Positions 17,525-26,661 of a DNA stretch of 64,000 bases are shown piece by piece. The position numbers and the translations under genes were made by a program. The stretch is from assembly GCF_000024205.1 (NCBI RefSeq), contig NC_013216.1, forward strand, positions 3,658,001-3,722,000, given 5' to 3'. The notes under the pieces are model-generated. The model worked only from the letters and a program-made list of their open reading frames with translations, searched no databases and was not told the origin of the DNA. The DNA is from Desulfofarcimen acetoxidans DSM 771. Its GTDB lineage: Bacteria > Bacillota > Desulfotomaculia > Desulfotomaculales > Desulfofarciminaceae. Numbering within the stretch: position 1 is the first letter of the stretch; every line of letters starts with the position of its first letter.

Positions 17525-18811
17525 CTAATCAACTGCTTGCAATATAGTCGGATTAAAGTTAATATCGTTGGTTATGTCATCAACAATATAAGCATTGACT
17601 ACATCTCCGGGCTGAACATTAAAACCGGCCTGAGCAATATCAACCAAATCAAAATCAGCCTTTGTTATATTTAAGCTGAGTTGGACACCGTTTCTTGTAT
17701 GAACAAAGACAACCGCTTCCAAACCATCATGTGCTGTTGCCGGCACTACCTGTACACCAAAATATTTCATACCGGAATGACCGTTTTTTACTGTCATGGT
17801 ATTAATCCCTTCAACATTTGTATCGTTTTGATATGCCGCATCTGCCACAGGTATTACTGTATACACCGGATTTGTCACCATACTGTTAATTATCTGGCTA
17901 ACATTTGCATCCCGGTAACCAGTTGCTTTAACCACAACCTGATACGTTCCGGCAACAGTAAAGACACCGGCATTGACGGCAATCTGCCCGGCAGACAAAG
18001 CATACTGGCCGGCAATTGTATTGCCGTTAACAGTGATATCACTTATATTGCTGCGCCAGCCAATATCATCAGTAAAGGTTAGATAAACAATTTGTCCCAC
18101 AGTGTTATGAGTCGTGTCGGCTATTACAGACGGAGGGGTTGCCGGAAGCAGATTACCGTCTACATCAATCTCATTAACATATTTGGCAAACCTGCCGCTG
18201 GTTGCATCTGTTATATTATTGGGATCCTGTCCAAAGCAAAGCCTCAGCGTATTTACACCATCCATCATGTTAAACTGCGGAGCAGTATCAAATCTTTTAT
18301 AGTAAGATTTAGTGGCCAGGATTGGATCTACCTGTATCCCGCCAGCCAGAGCATCACCATAAATACAGTGATTTACCGAATCCCAATAAGTAGTTATATT
18401 AGGATAGTAGTAACGGGGCGTATCCAGCAAATATTGTTTGGCTACTGAGATTGAATAACCGTCCGTCGACTTAAATTTAATATTTTGCACTGAATTGACG
18501 TCGATCCCGGCATCAGTCAGTATATCTGTCACCTTGACACCTCTAGCCGCCGTCATGCATGGCGCCGGCATACTGTCAATCGAAGAGTAACCCTGCGTAA
18601 CCTGAGTCATACCTTCCAATTCACTAATTGAATAGGTTTTCACCGTATTATCATTAAGTTTAACCGTTAGCGATGTTGCAGGTGTCCCGGTTGCCGCATT
18701 GGCCGTGACCGGCAAAAATGTCCCGAGAACAGCGAATAACAAAGTTAACATGATCAAACAAGTAAGCATCTTTTTTGTTCCGCGTTCAAACACAAATCCC
18801 GTTAATTGCAT
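17525..18811 (-). CDS. Exported sulfite-oxidase-like fold protein with HID domain
   Basis: From the ATG at 18809-18811 (GGAGGAGG just upstream) the protein has 428 residues. A signal peptide ends at TANA (about residue 38). Residues about 45-225 form a sulfite-oxidase-like molybdopterin-binding fold with the array's shared motifs: DSMPAPCM, a DILTDAGID helix, LLDTPRYYYPN and RLCFGQ. Residues about 230-310 match the hemoglobin-interacting (HID) domain of streptococcal Shr (WRSNISDITVNG, YQVVVKATGYRD). Residues about 315-428 are a module also found at the end of the phosphatase encoded at 18970. It has no wall anchor, so it may be released or bound to other surface proteins. Cofactor binding is unproven. 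Confidence 0.7.
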   Translation of the reverse strand: MQLTGFVFERGTKKMLTCLIMLTLLFAVLGTFLPVTANAATGTPATSLTVKLNDNTVKTYSISELEGMTQVTQGYSSIDSMPAPCMTAARGVKVTDILTDAGIDVNSVQNIKFKSTDGYSISVAKQYLLDTPRYYYPNITTYWDSVNHCIYGDALAGGIQVDPILATKSYYKRFDTAPQFNMMDGVNTLRLCFGQDPNNITDATSGRFAKYVNEIDVDGNLLPATPPSVIADTTHNTVGQIVYLTFTDDIGWRSNISDITVNGNTIAGQYALSAGQIAVNAGVFTVAGTYQVVVKATGYRDANVSQIINSMVTNPVYTVIPVADAAYQNDTNVEGINTMTVKNGHSGMKYFGVQVVPATAHDGLEAVVFVHTRNGVQLSLNITKADFDLVDIAQAGFNVQPGDVVNAYIVDDITNDINFNPTILQAVD

Positions 18812-18969
18812 TTTTCCTCCTCCTTTTTTAACAGAGCTCCAGATAATATGCTCCTCTATCAAACAGTGCCGCAGCGCAATAGTTGCCCTGCAACCCTTCT
18901 CTCCGATTAATATTTATTCCGTATGCCAATAATTTCTTTCCTTTGAAACATCTGCGCAAATATCACCTT

Positions 18970-20568
18970 TTATTGTAAAACCTTCGGATTCGAATCAACC
19001 TCATTGGTTAAACCATCTACCATGAAGACTTTAATAACATCTCCGGGCTGAACATTAAAACCGGACTGAGCGATATCAACCACATCAAAATCTGCCTTAG
19101 TAATGTTCAAGTTAAGTTGGATGCCGTTTCTTTCGTGTGTAAAGACGAGCGATTCATTTCCGTGATGCTCTGTAATCGAAGCAACTTGCACACTAAAATA
19201 TTTCATCCCGGCAACACCGCTATTTACTGTCATTTTGCTTATCCCGTCTTCCGCTGCATCGGACTGATAATTAACATCGGGCAGCGGCGTGACTGTATAC
19301 GCGGCATCAACATTAACCGGCTGCTTGATATACATGTAACTGTCAATAACCCGTCCCTCGGCATCTTTGGCTGTCAATGACAAAGTATCTCCGTTGATGT
19401 TTATAACTTCATAGTTGCTGGCATTGGACACTTCTTTGGCGATATAATCATAATTGGGTCCGGCTGCGTAATATTTGTTTCCTGCAAGGCCCATGATGTA
19501 AACAATGCCCTGTCCGTCAGGCTGAACCTGATTGCCCAGCAGCGGTTTAGTCCGCATATAGACATGCTGGTGCCCGACAAAGACCATGTCGACTCCTCCC
19601 TGTTCAAAAAGGGGAACCCAGTTTTCCTGAAGATTTTCCGCATGATTATCCGGAACAACCGGGTATGGCGGGTAATGCAGAACTACAAACTTCCATTGTT
19701 TGAGACTGCCGGCAAGATCGTTCTTCAGCCAGGTACTAATCTTGTCATAGCCCGAATCGGCAGGTGTGCCCAGATAATTGCTGTCCAGCACAACAAAATG
19801 ACAATTGCCGTAATCAAAGGAATAGTCTTTTTCCTCATACCCTGAAGGCCCGTTTCCCGGCAAGGCAAAATATTTAAAATATAATGATGCGTCGGTATTT
19901 TCATGATTGCCTTCGGCAGGCATTAAAGGAATATAATTAAAAACACCGGCAGCCGCGCTGAATAACTGCGACCATTGTTCCGGATCATCCGCTTCGTCAA
20001 CCAAATCACCCGCTTGCAGGGCGAATTTTACATCCGGACAACCGGCAATGGCTTGCGCCAAAAGCTGCTGCCATAAACCCGCACTCATATCATTATGACC
20101 GGCGTGCACATCACCCATAAACATAAAGGAAAATTTATCTGTCGGGGCCGCTGTGGTAAAGGCGGCCGGTTCACTCCAGCAACCGTCAGAACCTACGCGA
20201 TAGACATAGTCAGTACCCGGCTGCAGATTATCCAACTCCGCCTCAAAATGGTTAAATCCGCCATGCAGCTCAGTACAGGCAGCAGCCTTCTCCAGCGCAC
20301 CGCTAAAATCATCTGTTTTATCGCTTTCCCTCATATACTGAATCTTGCCGCTGCCAACAGCGTACGCCCGCCAGCATACGGTCTGGGTAGTCTCAGGCTC
20401 ACCTGTCCATGACAGTATTATTTCATCGGGCCTACCGGAACCGGCGCTGTTATCAGCGGCCATACATTGATTAACCACCATCAATAAGCTGCTGACTATA
20501 CCCCATATAACCAGATAACGAAATATCTTAGAGTGTTTTGACTTGCCGTTTCTTTTTATCAACTTCAC
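18970..20568 (-). CDS. Secreted purple-acid-phosphatase-like metallophosphoesterase
   Basis: The 532-residue protein has a signal segment (about 12-38) and an N-terminal fibronectin-like domain of the purple acid phosphatase type (RPDEIILSWTGEPETTQTV...YRVGSDG). A calcineurin-like metallophosphoesterase domain follows at about 143-380. All metal-ligand blocks are present: GDVHAG, GDLVDE, GNHENTD, the histidine in VVLHYPP, and GHQHVY. It should hydrolyse phosphomonoesters or diesters outside the cell. The C-terminal 115 residues are the same module as in the protein at 17525 (YTVTPLPDVNYQ to VLQ). A close relative is encoded at 31496, which ends in a different module. Confidence 0.82.
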   Translation of the reverse strand: MKLIKRNGKSKHSKIFRYLVIWGIVSSLLMVVNQCMAADNSAGSGRPDEIILSWTGEPETTQTVCWRAYAVGSGKIQYMRESDKTDDFSGALEKAAACTELHGGFNHFEAELDNLQPGTDYVYRVGSDGCWSEPAAFTTAAPTDKFSFMFMGDVHAGHNDMSAGLWQQLLAQAIAGCPDVKFALQAGDLVDEADDPEQWSQLFSAAAGVFNYIPLMPAEGNHENTDASLYFKYFALPGNGPSGYEEKDYSFDYGNCHFVVLDSNYLGTPADSGYDKISTWLKNDLAGSLKQWKFVVLHYPPYPVVPDNHAENLQENWVPLFEQGGVDMVFVGHQHVYMRTKPLLGNQVQPDGQGIVYIMGLAGNKYYAAGPNYDYIAKEVSNASNYEVININGDTLSLTAKDAEGRVIDSYMYIKQPVNVDAAYTVTPLPDVNYQSDAAEDGISKMTVNSGVAGMKYFSVQVASITEHHGNESLVFTHERNGIQLNLNITKADFDVVDIAQSGFNVQPGDVIKVFMVDGLTNEVDSNPKVLQ

Positions 20569-20701
20569 ATAATTCCCCTCCCATTAGGCAGGCGACTAAT
20601 TTTTATTGGTATAAAAATCAAATAAATAGGCGGCAAACTCCGGTTATTGTTAAAAATAAATTACAGAGCATCCAATCTTCTTTACTGAAAGTCCAAACCC
20701 G

Positions 20702-22219
20702 TTATGGAATACGCCAGTAAGGCACAAACATATTATTATTGCTGAATATCGCTTCCGCTCCGACTAATTTACCGGACATGCTTCCCTGATTGGCAGTAAT
20801 TATAACTTTACCGGACCATTTACTGATAATTTTAGACAGATAATTATCTAACGAACTAATTGCCTGCATCGTCGGCCTGGCTATTTCACCGTAACGCTGC
20901 CCGGTTTCATCAATATCATGAAAGCGAACCATTATTAAATCATAGCCCTTATCCAGATTAGCCAAGGCCGTTTCATACAGGTCATCATCAGTATTGCCAT
21001 CGGAATTCCGATCGGTAACGGGCAGTGGTTGTATTTCAGTATCAAGCCGGTTTGGAGCAGCCTCCAAAAACAGTACCTTTTTACTCAACCTGTTCGCCTC
21101 CGCAAAAATCGATGATGCTTTTAACTGCCGGTCTTTTTCGCTTACAATACCATTTTCTTCAGGAGCTTGACCGGTTAACAGAGCAGCCAAACCCACATTG
21201 GACGCAGGCGGATAAACACCGGAAGCCTTTACGGCAGTCCCGTATCTTTTTAGAAACGGCATATAGCCGTTAGCCGCAGCATAGCTGTACTGATTGTAGT
21301 TAAGCCCGTCCAGCACTAGCACCAGCAACCTGTCGCCTCCCTCAAGATAATGCCGTGCATCATAATAAGTGTCCATGATGCTGGCGGCGGGCGGGCGAAG
21401 GATTACTCCCCGCACTTGTTCCAGAATAGTCCGGTCCTCTGGCTGCAGGTAACTGATATTATTATCTCTTACTTCAAAATAACCGCTGTTATCCACCATA
21501 CGGTATTTTCCCTTTTCCGTCATTACCAGGAGGTTATCTCCTTCTTTGACCGGCGTTACGTCACTTAATTTAAAAACCAGCCTCTTGGTGTAAACCTGAG
21601 ATTCATAATCTTTACCATTGTTTTGAACGGCGGCCCTCCCCTCCGGGTAAAAATACCGCGTTAACGGCCTGCTCAGCAACTGCCCCGGTGTAACCCGCAC
21701 CAGGTTGTTTTCCGTGTCTATAACATTTAAGGCAAAATCCCCGGAACTGCCATCCGATACAACCACGATTTCTGTAAGCATTTTGGTATTGCTGCTCACT
21801 GGGTGTTTCAAATTGACAGCTTCCCAGCCATTTTGGTGAGTAAAAGAAATATAGCAATCTTCAATCTCTGCTGCTTTGATAGCCGGAGTAAACCCATCCA
21901 GACCGGCTAAATACAGCTGACTTGGATTGGCCACCGGTTCAGCCTTACTGATGATATCCGACAGTTTAATGGCCTTGTATTTGGTTCCCTGAAAACTAAT
22001 CTGTTCCAGCTTACCGATTTCGTTTGGGCTTTGCAGACAATAGCTGTTGGAAACATCACCAATTATCCTTAATGGCGGTATGTAACAGGGAGCCTTATAT
22101 ATAAAGCTTAAAGCAGCCGCCCCGATTACCAACAGCAGCAATCCCAAACAAAACTCCTTCGACAATTTTTCCTTAACTTTAATTTTTATTATCCCCTCCC
22201 TCACTGAGCCTTTGCACAA
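20702..22219 (-). CDS. Membrane-anchored alkaline-phosphatase-fold protein, likely inactive
   Basis: The 505-residue protein has one N-terminal membrane segment (about 24-44). A sulfite-oxidase-like domain follows (about 50-200) and then an alkaline-phosphatase superfamily domain (about 295-505) with VLVLDGLNYNQ and a PPASNVGLAALLTG block for the nucleophile. Later metal ligands are replaced: the usual D..GH.YG appears as DETGQRYG, and the usual S-D-H-G appears as ANQGSM. Catalysis by the standard two-metal mechanism is therefore doubtful. The start is unclear: a strong GGGAGGGG site is followed at proper spacing only by ATT, while TTG at the given start lacks a site. Confidence 0.7.
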   Translation of the reverse strand: MCKGSVREGIIKIKVKEKLSKEFCLGLLLLVIGAAALSFIYKAPCYIPPLRIIGDVSNSYCLQSPNEIGKLEQISFQGTKYKAIKLSDIISKAEPVANPSQLYLAGLDGFTPAIKAAEIEDCYISFTHQNGWEAVNLKHPVSSNTKMLTEIVVVSDGSSGDFALNVIDTENNLVRVTPGQLLSRPLTRYFYPEGRAAVQNNGKDYESQVYTKRLVFKLSDVTPVKEGDNLLVMTEKGKYRMVDNSGYFEVRDNNISYLQPEDRTILEQVRGVILRPPAASIMDTYYDARHYLEGGDRLLVLVLDGLNYNQYSYAAANGYMPFLKRYGTAVKASGVYPPASNVGLAALLTGQAPEENGIVSEKDRQLKASSIFAEANRLSKKVLFLEAAPNRLDTEIQPLPVTDRNSDGNTDDDLYETALANLDKGYDLIMVRFHDIDETGQRYGEIARPTMQAISSLDNYLSKIISKWSGKVIITANQGSMSGKLVGAEAIFSNNNMFVPYWRIP

Positions 22220-22226
22220 CCACAGC

Positions 22227-23342
22227 TTACTTCAGAACCTCAATAGAGAGCAGATTATCCACCTTATTAATGCCGGATCCACCGGAGGTGATAAAAGTCA
22301 GAAATCCGCCGTCATTTTGATAAACCAAACCGTTGCCCAGATTATCAGCCGCTAATTCAACACTCCTGCCGTCAGCGCCGGTAAACCTATAGTTATTGCC
22401 TCCTGTCATGCCAATCTGCTTAAAAATCTGTGATAATGCAATTCCTTCTTTATTTTCAACAGTCTGTTTGGGCAAACAGGTTATTGCCTCAGTACAATCG
22501 AATATGGCAGTCTGATCATAGACAACATAAAGCAAATCACGTATATGCATACCTGTCGGAAGTGACGGCGCGATAAATTTAGGTGCGTCTTTACCGCTTA
22601 TTTTGATATAGGCGGACAGAAAATTAGCACCGGTTTCATTTTTCTGCAAGCCGTCGCCGGCCTTTAGGAAAACACTGCCCACAGCTTTATCATCGTTGCC
22701 GACATATTTTGTTATAAGGTCCCTGGTTTTAATAACTTTATCCACACTGTCGAAGTACCGGTAATCCTCCTGGGGCAAGTTGCCGGCTGCCGTTTCGAGA
22801 AATACTACTTTATTGACTGACTTTCGGCTGTCACCAGTTTCAAAACCCATGAAAACAGTGCCTCTAACCCAATACATGGAACGCTCACCGGGAATAATGA
22901 TGTGAAGCGGGTACCAATCTTCCGGCATGGGCTCCCCATCATTAATGTAGGACAAAATAATCTGCCGGTTAGCCAGGATCTCATGCGGAACGGCAATTGA
23001 ATATCTGTCTTTAGCCGTAAAACGGACGCGGCTAAAATCTTTCTGGCTCTTTCCATACTGCCGCAGGAAAGTATCCAGCAAAGGGCCGGTGGCGTCTACA
23101 CTGACTGTTTCTCCATTAGCCCGTGTGGCTTCCCCATGTTTGGTTACTGCCGGCAATTTTTTCAGATCACCCAGTGTTATTGTAAAGTCCCGGTCACGCA
23201 ATCCCTGCACGATAATCTTCTCTCCGTCAAAAGGACCCGGGGTGCCGGCGGCTGCTCCCGGCTTCCAGCTTTTGCAGGCAGTTATGCTCATCAGCAAAAG
23301 CAAGCTCAACAACATCGGTATGGTAAAATTCTTATTCATCAT
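22227..23342 (-). CDS. Lipoprotein with two sulfite-oxidase-like domains
   Basis: The 371-residue protein starts with a lipoprotein signal (LLLMSITAC, lipidation at about Cys23). It then has two domains of the sulfite-oxidase-like fold. The first (about 40-205) carries ITLGDLKKLPAVTKHG, GPLLDTFLRQYG, PLHIIIPGE and YWVRG, which is closest to the typical family. The second (about 245-371) is more divergent. It would sit on the outer face of the membrane. The gene ends seven bases before the start given for the phosphatase-fold gene at 20702, suggesting coupled translation. No cysteine equivalent to the molybdenum ligand of sulfite oxidase was identified. Confidence 0.72.
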   Translation of the reverse strand: MMNKNFTIPMLLSLLLLMSITACKSWKPGAAAGTPGPFDGEKIIVQGLRDRDFTITLGDLKKLPAVTKHGEATRANGETVSVDATGPLLDTFLRQYGKSQKDFSRVRFTAKDRYSIAVPHEILANRQIILSYINDGEPMPEDWYPLHIIIPGERSMYWVRGTVFMGFETGDSRKSVNKVVFLETAAGNLPQEDYRYFDSVDKVIKTRDLITKYVGNDDKAVGSVFLKAGDGLQKNETGANFLSAYIKISGKDAPKFIAPSLPTGMHIRDLLYVVYDQTAIFDCTEAITCLPKQTVENKEGIALSQIFKQIGMTGGNNYRFTGADGRSVELAADNLGNGLVYQNDGGFLTFITSGGSGINKVDNLLSIEVLK

Positions 23343-23361
23343 TCGACTTCTCTCTTTTTAA

Positions 23362-23895
23362 TCATTGTAATTCCAGGCTCACCAGCCAATTGGTAAAGCG
23401 CTGCCCGAACTCATCGTTACATATAATTATTTTCATGCTTCCTTCTCCGCCTGTTTTAGTTTTCAACGGTTTGCCGAAATCAGCATAAGCAATATACACA
23501 TTATCAGGCTGGAGAACTTCAGACATATCTATGACAGAGGTATAATTATCAATACCTTTTGCAATAATTTTTTTATATTTTTGAGTTAAATCCTGGTCGA
23601 TACTGTTTAAGACTGCCAGAAGGGGGGTACAGGTAAAATCACTCTCGGTATTACCCAGGCCGGAATGAACAGTCATTTTCTTTTCAACTGCCGGCAATTT
23701 CCTGATATCGGCAATACTTAAACTGCCCAATCCAGTTTCACCGGCTTTAATTACAAGCGTGCCTTCTTTCAGGACTGCACCGTCATGATTTAAAAAAGAG
23801 AAGAAGGCAATACACAGGAAAAGCAAAACTATAACCGCAGCAAGCAATTTATTTAAATTAAACAAATCGCCTTTTCCAACATTTGTTTCGACCAT
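23362..23895 (-). CDS. Membrane-anchored single sulfite-oxidase-like domain protein (copy 1)
   Basis: The 177-residue protein has an N-terminal membrane anchor (about 16-36) and one sulfite-oxidase-like domain with IADIRKLPAVEKKM, LLAVLNSID, VLQPDNVYIAYADFG and GEGSMKIIICND. Its paralog at 30224 has the same layout and nearly the same C-terminal sentence (GQRFTNWLVSLELQ versus GQRFTKWLVSLELQ). Both begin MVETN or MVETK. The two may be membrane partners of the larger secreted proteins. Confidence 0.72.
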   Translation of the reverse strand: MVETNVGKGDLFNLNKLLAAVIVLLFLCIAFFSFLNHDGAVLKEGTLVIKAGETGLGSLSIADIRKLPAVEKKMTVHSGLGNTESDFTCTPLLAVLNSIDQDLTQKYKKIIAKGIDNYTSVIDMSEVLQPDNVYIAYADFGKPLKTKTGGEGSMKIIICNDEFGQRFTNWLVSLELQ

Positions 23896-23960
23896 CCTGC
23901 CGCCTCCTTGCTTCTCAATTATGAGCTACGAATACAATACTCATTTAAACACAACACAGG

Positions 23961-25541
23961 TTATTTCAACACTTGCAAAATAGACGTCACAGCCTCCGCC
24001 CTGGTCGCCTTAGCCAGAGGATGGAAGGTATTGTCGGGATATCCCTTCATCATCCCGTTCGCTGCCGCGGTGCTAACAGCATCCCTGGCCCAACCGGAAA
24101 TGCCATTATTGTCCGCAAAACGGTTTACTTCCGTAGCCGGGGCAAGTTTGGCTGCTTTGACAAGCATTACGGCCATCTGCTCGCGCGTAATCAAGTCATC
24201 CGGGCCGAAAATATTATCGTCATAACCGCTAGCTATACCATAGGAGACAGCGGCGCCGACATACTCTTTCGCCCAGTGCTCTTTCGTATCGGCAAAGACT
24301 TTAGCACTCTGAAGCGGCATCTTTAATGCTTTTGCCAAAACAACTACAAATTCTGCCCGGCTAATTGATTCATCAGGCTTGAAATTGCCATCCGGGTAAC
24401 CGCCAACCGCGCCTAAGTCAATCATTTCTTTGATGCTGTTTTCAGCCCAGTGACCGGCAATATCTTTTAAAGCAACTGAAGTTTTTTGAACAGACGGAGT
24501 GTTATTTGTTTTATTGGCGATGTCATTGACTGCTGCGGGATTTACGGTTACAGCACATACAGCTGATTTGCCGCCGTCTGTTGTGGTCACAGTTATCCTG
24601 GCTGAGCCAGGTGCAACAGCGGTCACCAGCCCGGTACCGCTTACCTCAGCAACTGAACTGTCACTGGATTTCCAGGTCACAGCCTGGTTGTCGGCATCTG
24701 ACGGAGCGACCAAAGCCTTCAGCTGCTCTGTGCCGCCGACAGTAATTATGGCGGAAGACTTATTCAGCGAAACACCGGAAACAGAGACAGCAGATGTAGA
24801 TGCACCTGAAGACGAGCCTCCGGAAGAGGGCGGTTTACCGCTCAGCGTTACGTCAATCTGATACACCCATTTAACCGCATACGGAGCGGTGATTTCGGTC
24901 AAATCGTTATAGGGCTGGCCAATGACCAGTCTATACCTGGTGGAACTGTCCTGCGTACTGAAATCCGGAGCCATACCTCCCCGTACCCAGTTATCAGATA
25001 TACACATCATCGGCTCGACCGGAACAGCACCTTCCAAAGCTTTATAAGTTACATCCGTAACACTATCCTCAGCCATAAAATTATGAGTGTCCGGGTTCCA
25101 ATATTTCATTTCGTTTGGGTAGTAGTAACGTGACAAAAACAAAAAAGACTTGGTTAAAGTTTTCCATGGCCTGCCGGAAACATCTGTTGTATAAAATGAC
25201 AATGATTCTATTTTATTAAAATCAATACCGGCTCTTGACAGGAGATTTTTCAGCGGTATTCCCGTTACCGCGTCCATGCATGGCGACGGCATGCTGTCCA
25301 TAAAGGAATAGCCCTGTTGAAAGGCGCCGCCAAAATCGCTGTCGGTGAAAACTTTTGCCTCGGTAAAACTCCCACCGGAATAGCCAACTCTGATTGTAAG
25401 CGATGCCGCCGGACTGCTGCTTGTGTAGGGATCGGCGTCGGACGTACCCGGCAGGTTAACCGATAACATAAAAAACAGAGCAAGCATTAGCAAGAATTTA
25501 TTAATTTTCCATGCTTTACTTTTTAATGCCCATAGATTCAT
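23961..25541 (-). CDS. SLH-anchored sulfite-oxidase-like protein with Big2 domain
   Basis: The 526-residue protein has a signal peptide (about 14-36) and a sulfite-oxidase-like domain (about 45-235) with DSMPSPCM, SRYYYPN and YRLVIGQ. A serine/glycine linker, a bacterial Ig-like group 2 domain (about 258-338, VSLNKSSAIITVGGTEQL and VTWKSSDSSVAEVSGTGLV) and three SLH repeats (about 358-526) follow. It is thus a wall-bound version of the array's common domain. The DSMP-x-x-CM cysteine is shared with the proteins at 17525 and 27312. Confidence 0.82.
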   Translation of the reverse strand: MNLWALKSKAWKINKFLLMLALFFMLSVNLPGTSDADPYTSSSPAASLTIRVGYSGGSFTEAKVFTDSDFGGAFQQGYSFMDSMPSPCMDAVTGIPLKNLLSRAGIDFNKIESLSFYTTDVSGRPWKTLTKSFLFLSRYYYPNEMKYWNPDTHNFMAEDSVTDVTYKALEGAVPVEPMMCISDNWVRGGMAPDFSTQDSSTRYRLVIGQPYNDLTEITAPYAVKWVYQIDVTLSGKPPSSGGSSSGASTSAVSVSGVSLNKSSAIITVGGTEQLKALVAPSDADNQAVTWKSSDSSVAEVSGTGLVTAVAPGSARITVTTTDGGKSAVCAVTVNPAAVNDIANKTNNTPSVQKTSVALKDIAGHWAENSIKEMIDLGAVGGYPDGNFKPDESISRAEFVVVLAKALKMPLQSAKVFADTKEHWAKEYVGAAVSYGIASGYDDNIFGPDDLITREQMAVMLVKAAKLAPATEVNRFADNNGISGWARDAVSTAAANGMMKGYPDNTFHPLAKATRAEAVTSILQVLK

Positions 25542-25637
25542 CCATTCTTCCCCCTTGTCTCTCCGCTTGTTTCATAAAATTATGTATTATATAAAAAAGA
25601 CCTGGCAGTGTCAGACAGTTGCTCTTTTTATTATTTT

Positions 25638-25677
25638 AAGAAAGCAAATTACCATCTTTAAATTAATTTGCTTTCTT
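25638..25677. terminator. 14-bp perfect hairpin between ecfS-like gene and SLH gene
   Basis: AAGAAAGCAAATTA and TAATTTGCTTTCTT flank a 12-base loop, 20 bases past the stop of the S-component gene. There is no clean U tract on the minus strand, so it may act as a weak terminator or an RNA-stability element separating two transcripts of the array. Confidence 0.45.
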
Positions 25678-25697
25678 TCAAACTAAAATAATGAAAA

Positions 25698-26279
25698 CTA
25701 ACCGGCGTCATCTTTAGAAGATTGCCAGTCCCGTTTTTGGAATTTCCATAGCCGCTGTACAATTTTAAAAGCTATCAAACCACCCAGGCCGCCGGACAAT
25801 GCAGCGGTACTCAAACTTAAAGCCAAAGGAATTGCAGGAAGCCGGTAATAAATGAAATTTACCATAGCAGTACCGGCAATATTGCACAACGCCCCTGCCA
25901 GAAAGGAACAGGGCAGGCAGCAAACCCGGTGGCCAATGAGCAGCAGCCCCAGATCGGCCAAAAGTCCCGGCGCGGTATAACTCAGCAAGCTCATCACCCC
26001 TTGCGAGCCAACCATGCCGGTGGCCATTACCAGGATAGCCTGGATAAGGCCAATCAGGGTCATCGTTCCTCTTTTCCCGGTGATACCAAAACCCAAAACC
26101 AGCCACAACATATAGAAGCCGCCTGCCACAGCTCCCCCTGGTATAAAAAGTGCTCCGGTTATAATATGAGACAGGGGAACTATGATAGGTTTGACAGCTA
26201 TTCCCAGGGCAGACATCATGGCTATGATAATCAAATCATAAAGAGAAAACCTATCCAAAAACCTTTGCCAAAAACTCAC
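25698..26279 (-). CDS. ECF transporter substrate-binding (S) component
   Basis: The 193-residue protein is almost wholly hydrophobic with about six membrane helices. It begins with a short amphipathic stretch and LYDLIIIAMMSALGIAVKPI, in which small residues match the AxxxA-type surface that S components use to dock on EcfT. It lacks a recognisable vitamin-specific signature such as that of biotin, thiamin or riboflavin transporters. It is encoded 13 kb away from ecfT and the two ATPases but in the same orientation and between the proton channel genes and surface proteins. That placement suggests it uses that module. Confidence 0.75.
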   Translation of the reverse strand: MSFWQRFLDRFSLYDLIIIAMMSALGIAVKPIIVPLSHIITGALFIPGGAVAGGFYMLWLVLGFGITGKRGTMTLIGLIQAILVMATGMVGSQGVMSLLSYTAPGLLADLGLLLIGHRVCCLPCSFLAGALCNIAGTAMVNFIYYRLPAIPLALSLSTAALSGGLGGLIAFKIVQRLWKFQKRDWQSSKDDAG

Positions 26280-26369
26280 TGATATTTACCCCACCTTTTA
26301 ACATTCATTACCGAATCATTTCCTTCGTTATTTTTAATGTGCTAAGTATTGGTACAGGGAATAATTAAT

Positions 26370-26651
26370 TTACTGGTTAGTCAGCATAAAAAGCTTTCCC
26401 GTGGCAGGGTCTTTGTAGACCGTGCCCATCTTTTCATAAAGCTTGCCCTGATCCTGGGTTTCAATTAAATTGCTTTGTATATCCTGGTTTTGTGTCACTT
26501 CCTGACCACGCTTCATGTCAACACGGGCTCCTGGCTGATCGAGATTGACATTCCAGTGAATAACCAGAGATAACATCAACCCGCAGGCAAACACCAGCAT
26601 GGCATCCACTATGTTAACAGCACCCTCTAAAGGATTGACCTCGTCGCGCAT
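26370..26651 (-). CDS. DUF2149 membrane protein, ExbB-channel partner
   Basis: The 93-residue protein has the DUF2149 hallmarks: MRDEVNPLEGAVNIVDAMLVFACGL, one membrane helix, and the C-terminal YEKMGTVYKDPATGKL. In methanogenic archaea DUF2149 genes adjoin MotA/TolQ/ExbB channel genes. A single helix plus an outer domain suggests an ExbD-like role. I chose the ATG at 26649-26651 because it follows the upstream stop by ten bases and gives the family's usual N-terminus. The longer frame would overlap the upstream gene. Confidence 0.78.
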   Translation of the reverse strand: MRDEVNPLEGAVNIVDAMLVFACGLMLSLVIHWNVNLDQPGARVDMKRGQEVTQNQDIQSNLIETQDQGKLYEKMGTVYKDPATGKLFMLTNQ

Positions 26652-26661
26652 CCTGATTCTT

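Noticed and set aside
22227-23342. A genuine catalytic sulfite oxidase or YedY-type reductase
   Set aside because: No cysteine aligned with the molybdenum ligand could be identified in this lipoprotein and no heme or membrane partner is encoded beside it, so only the fold is claimed.
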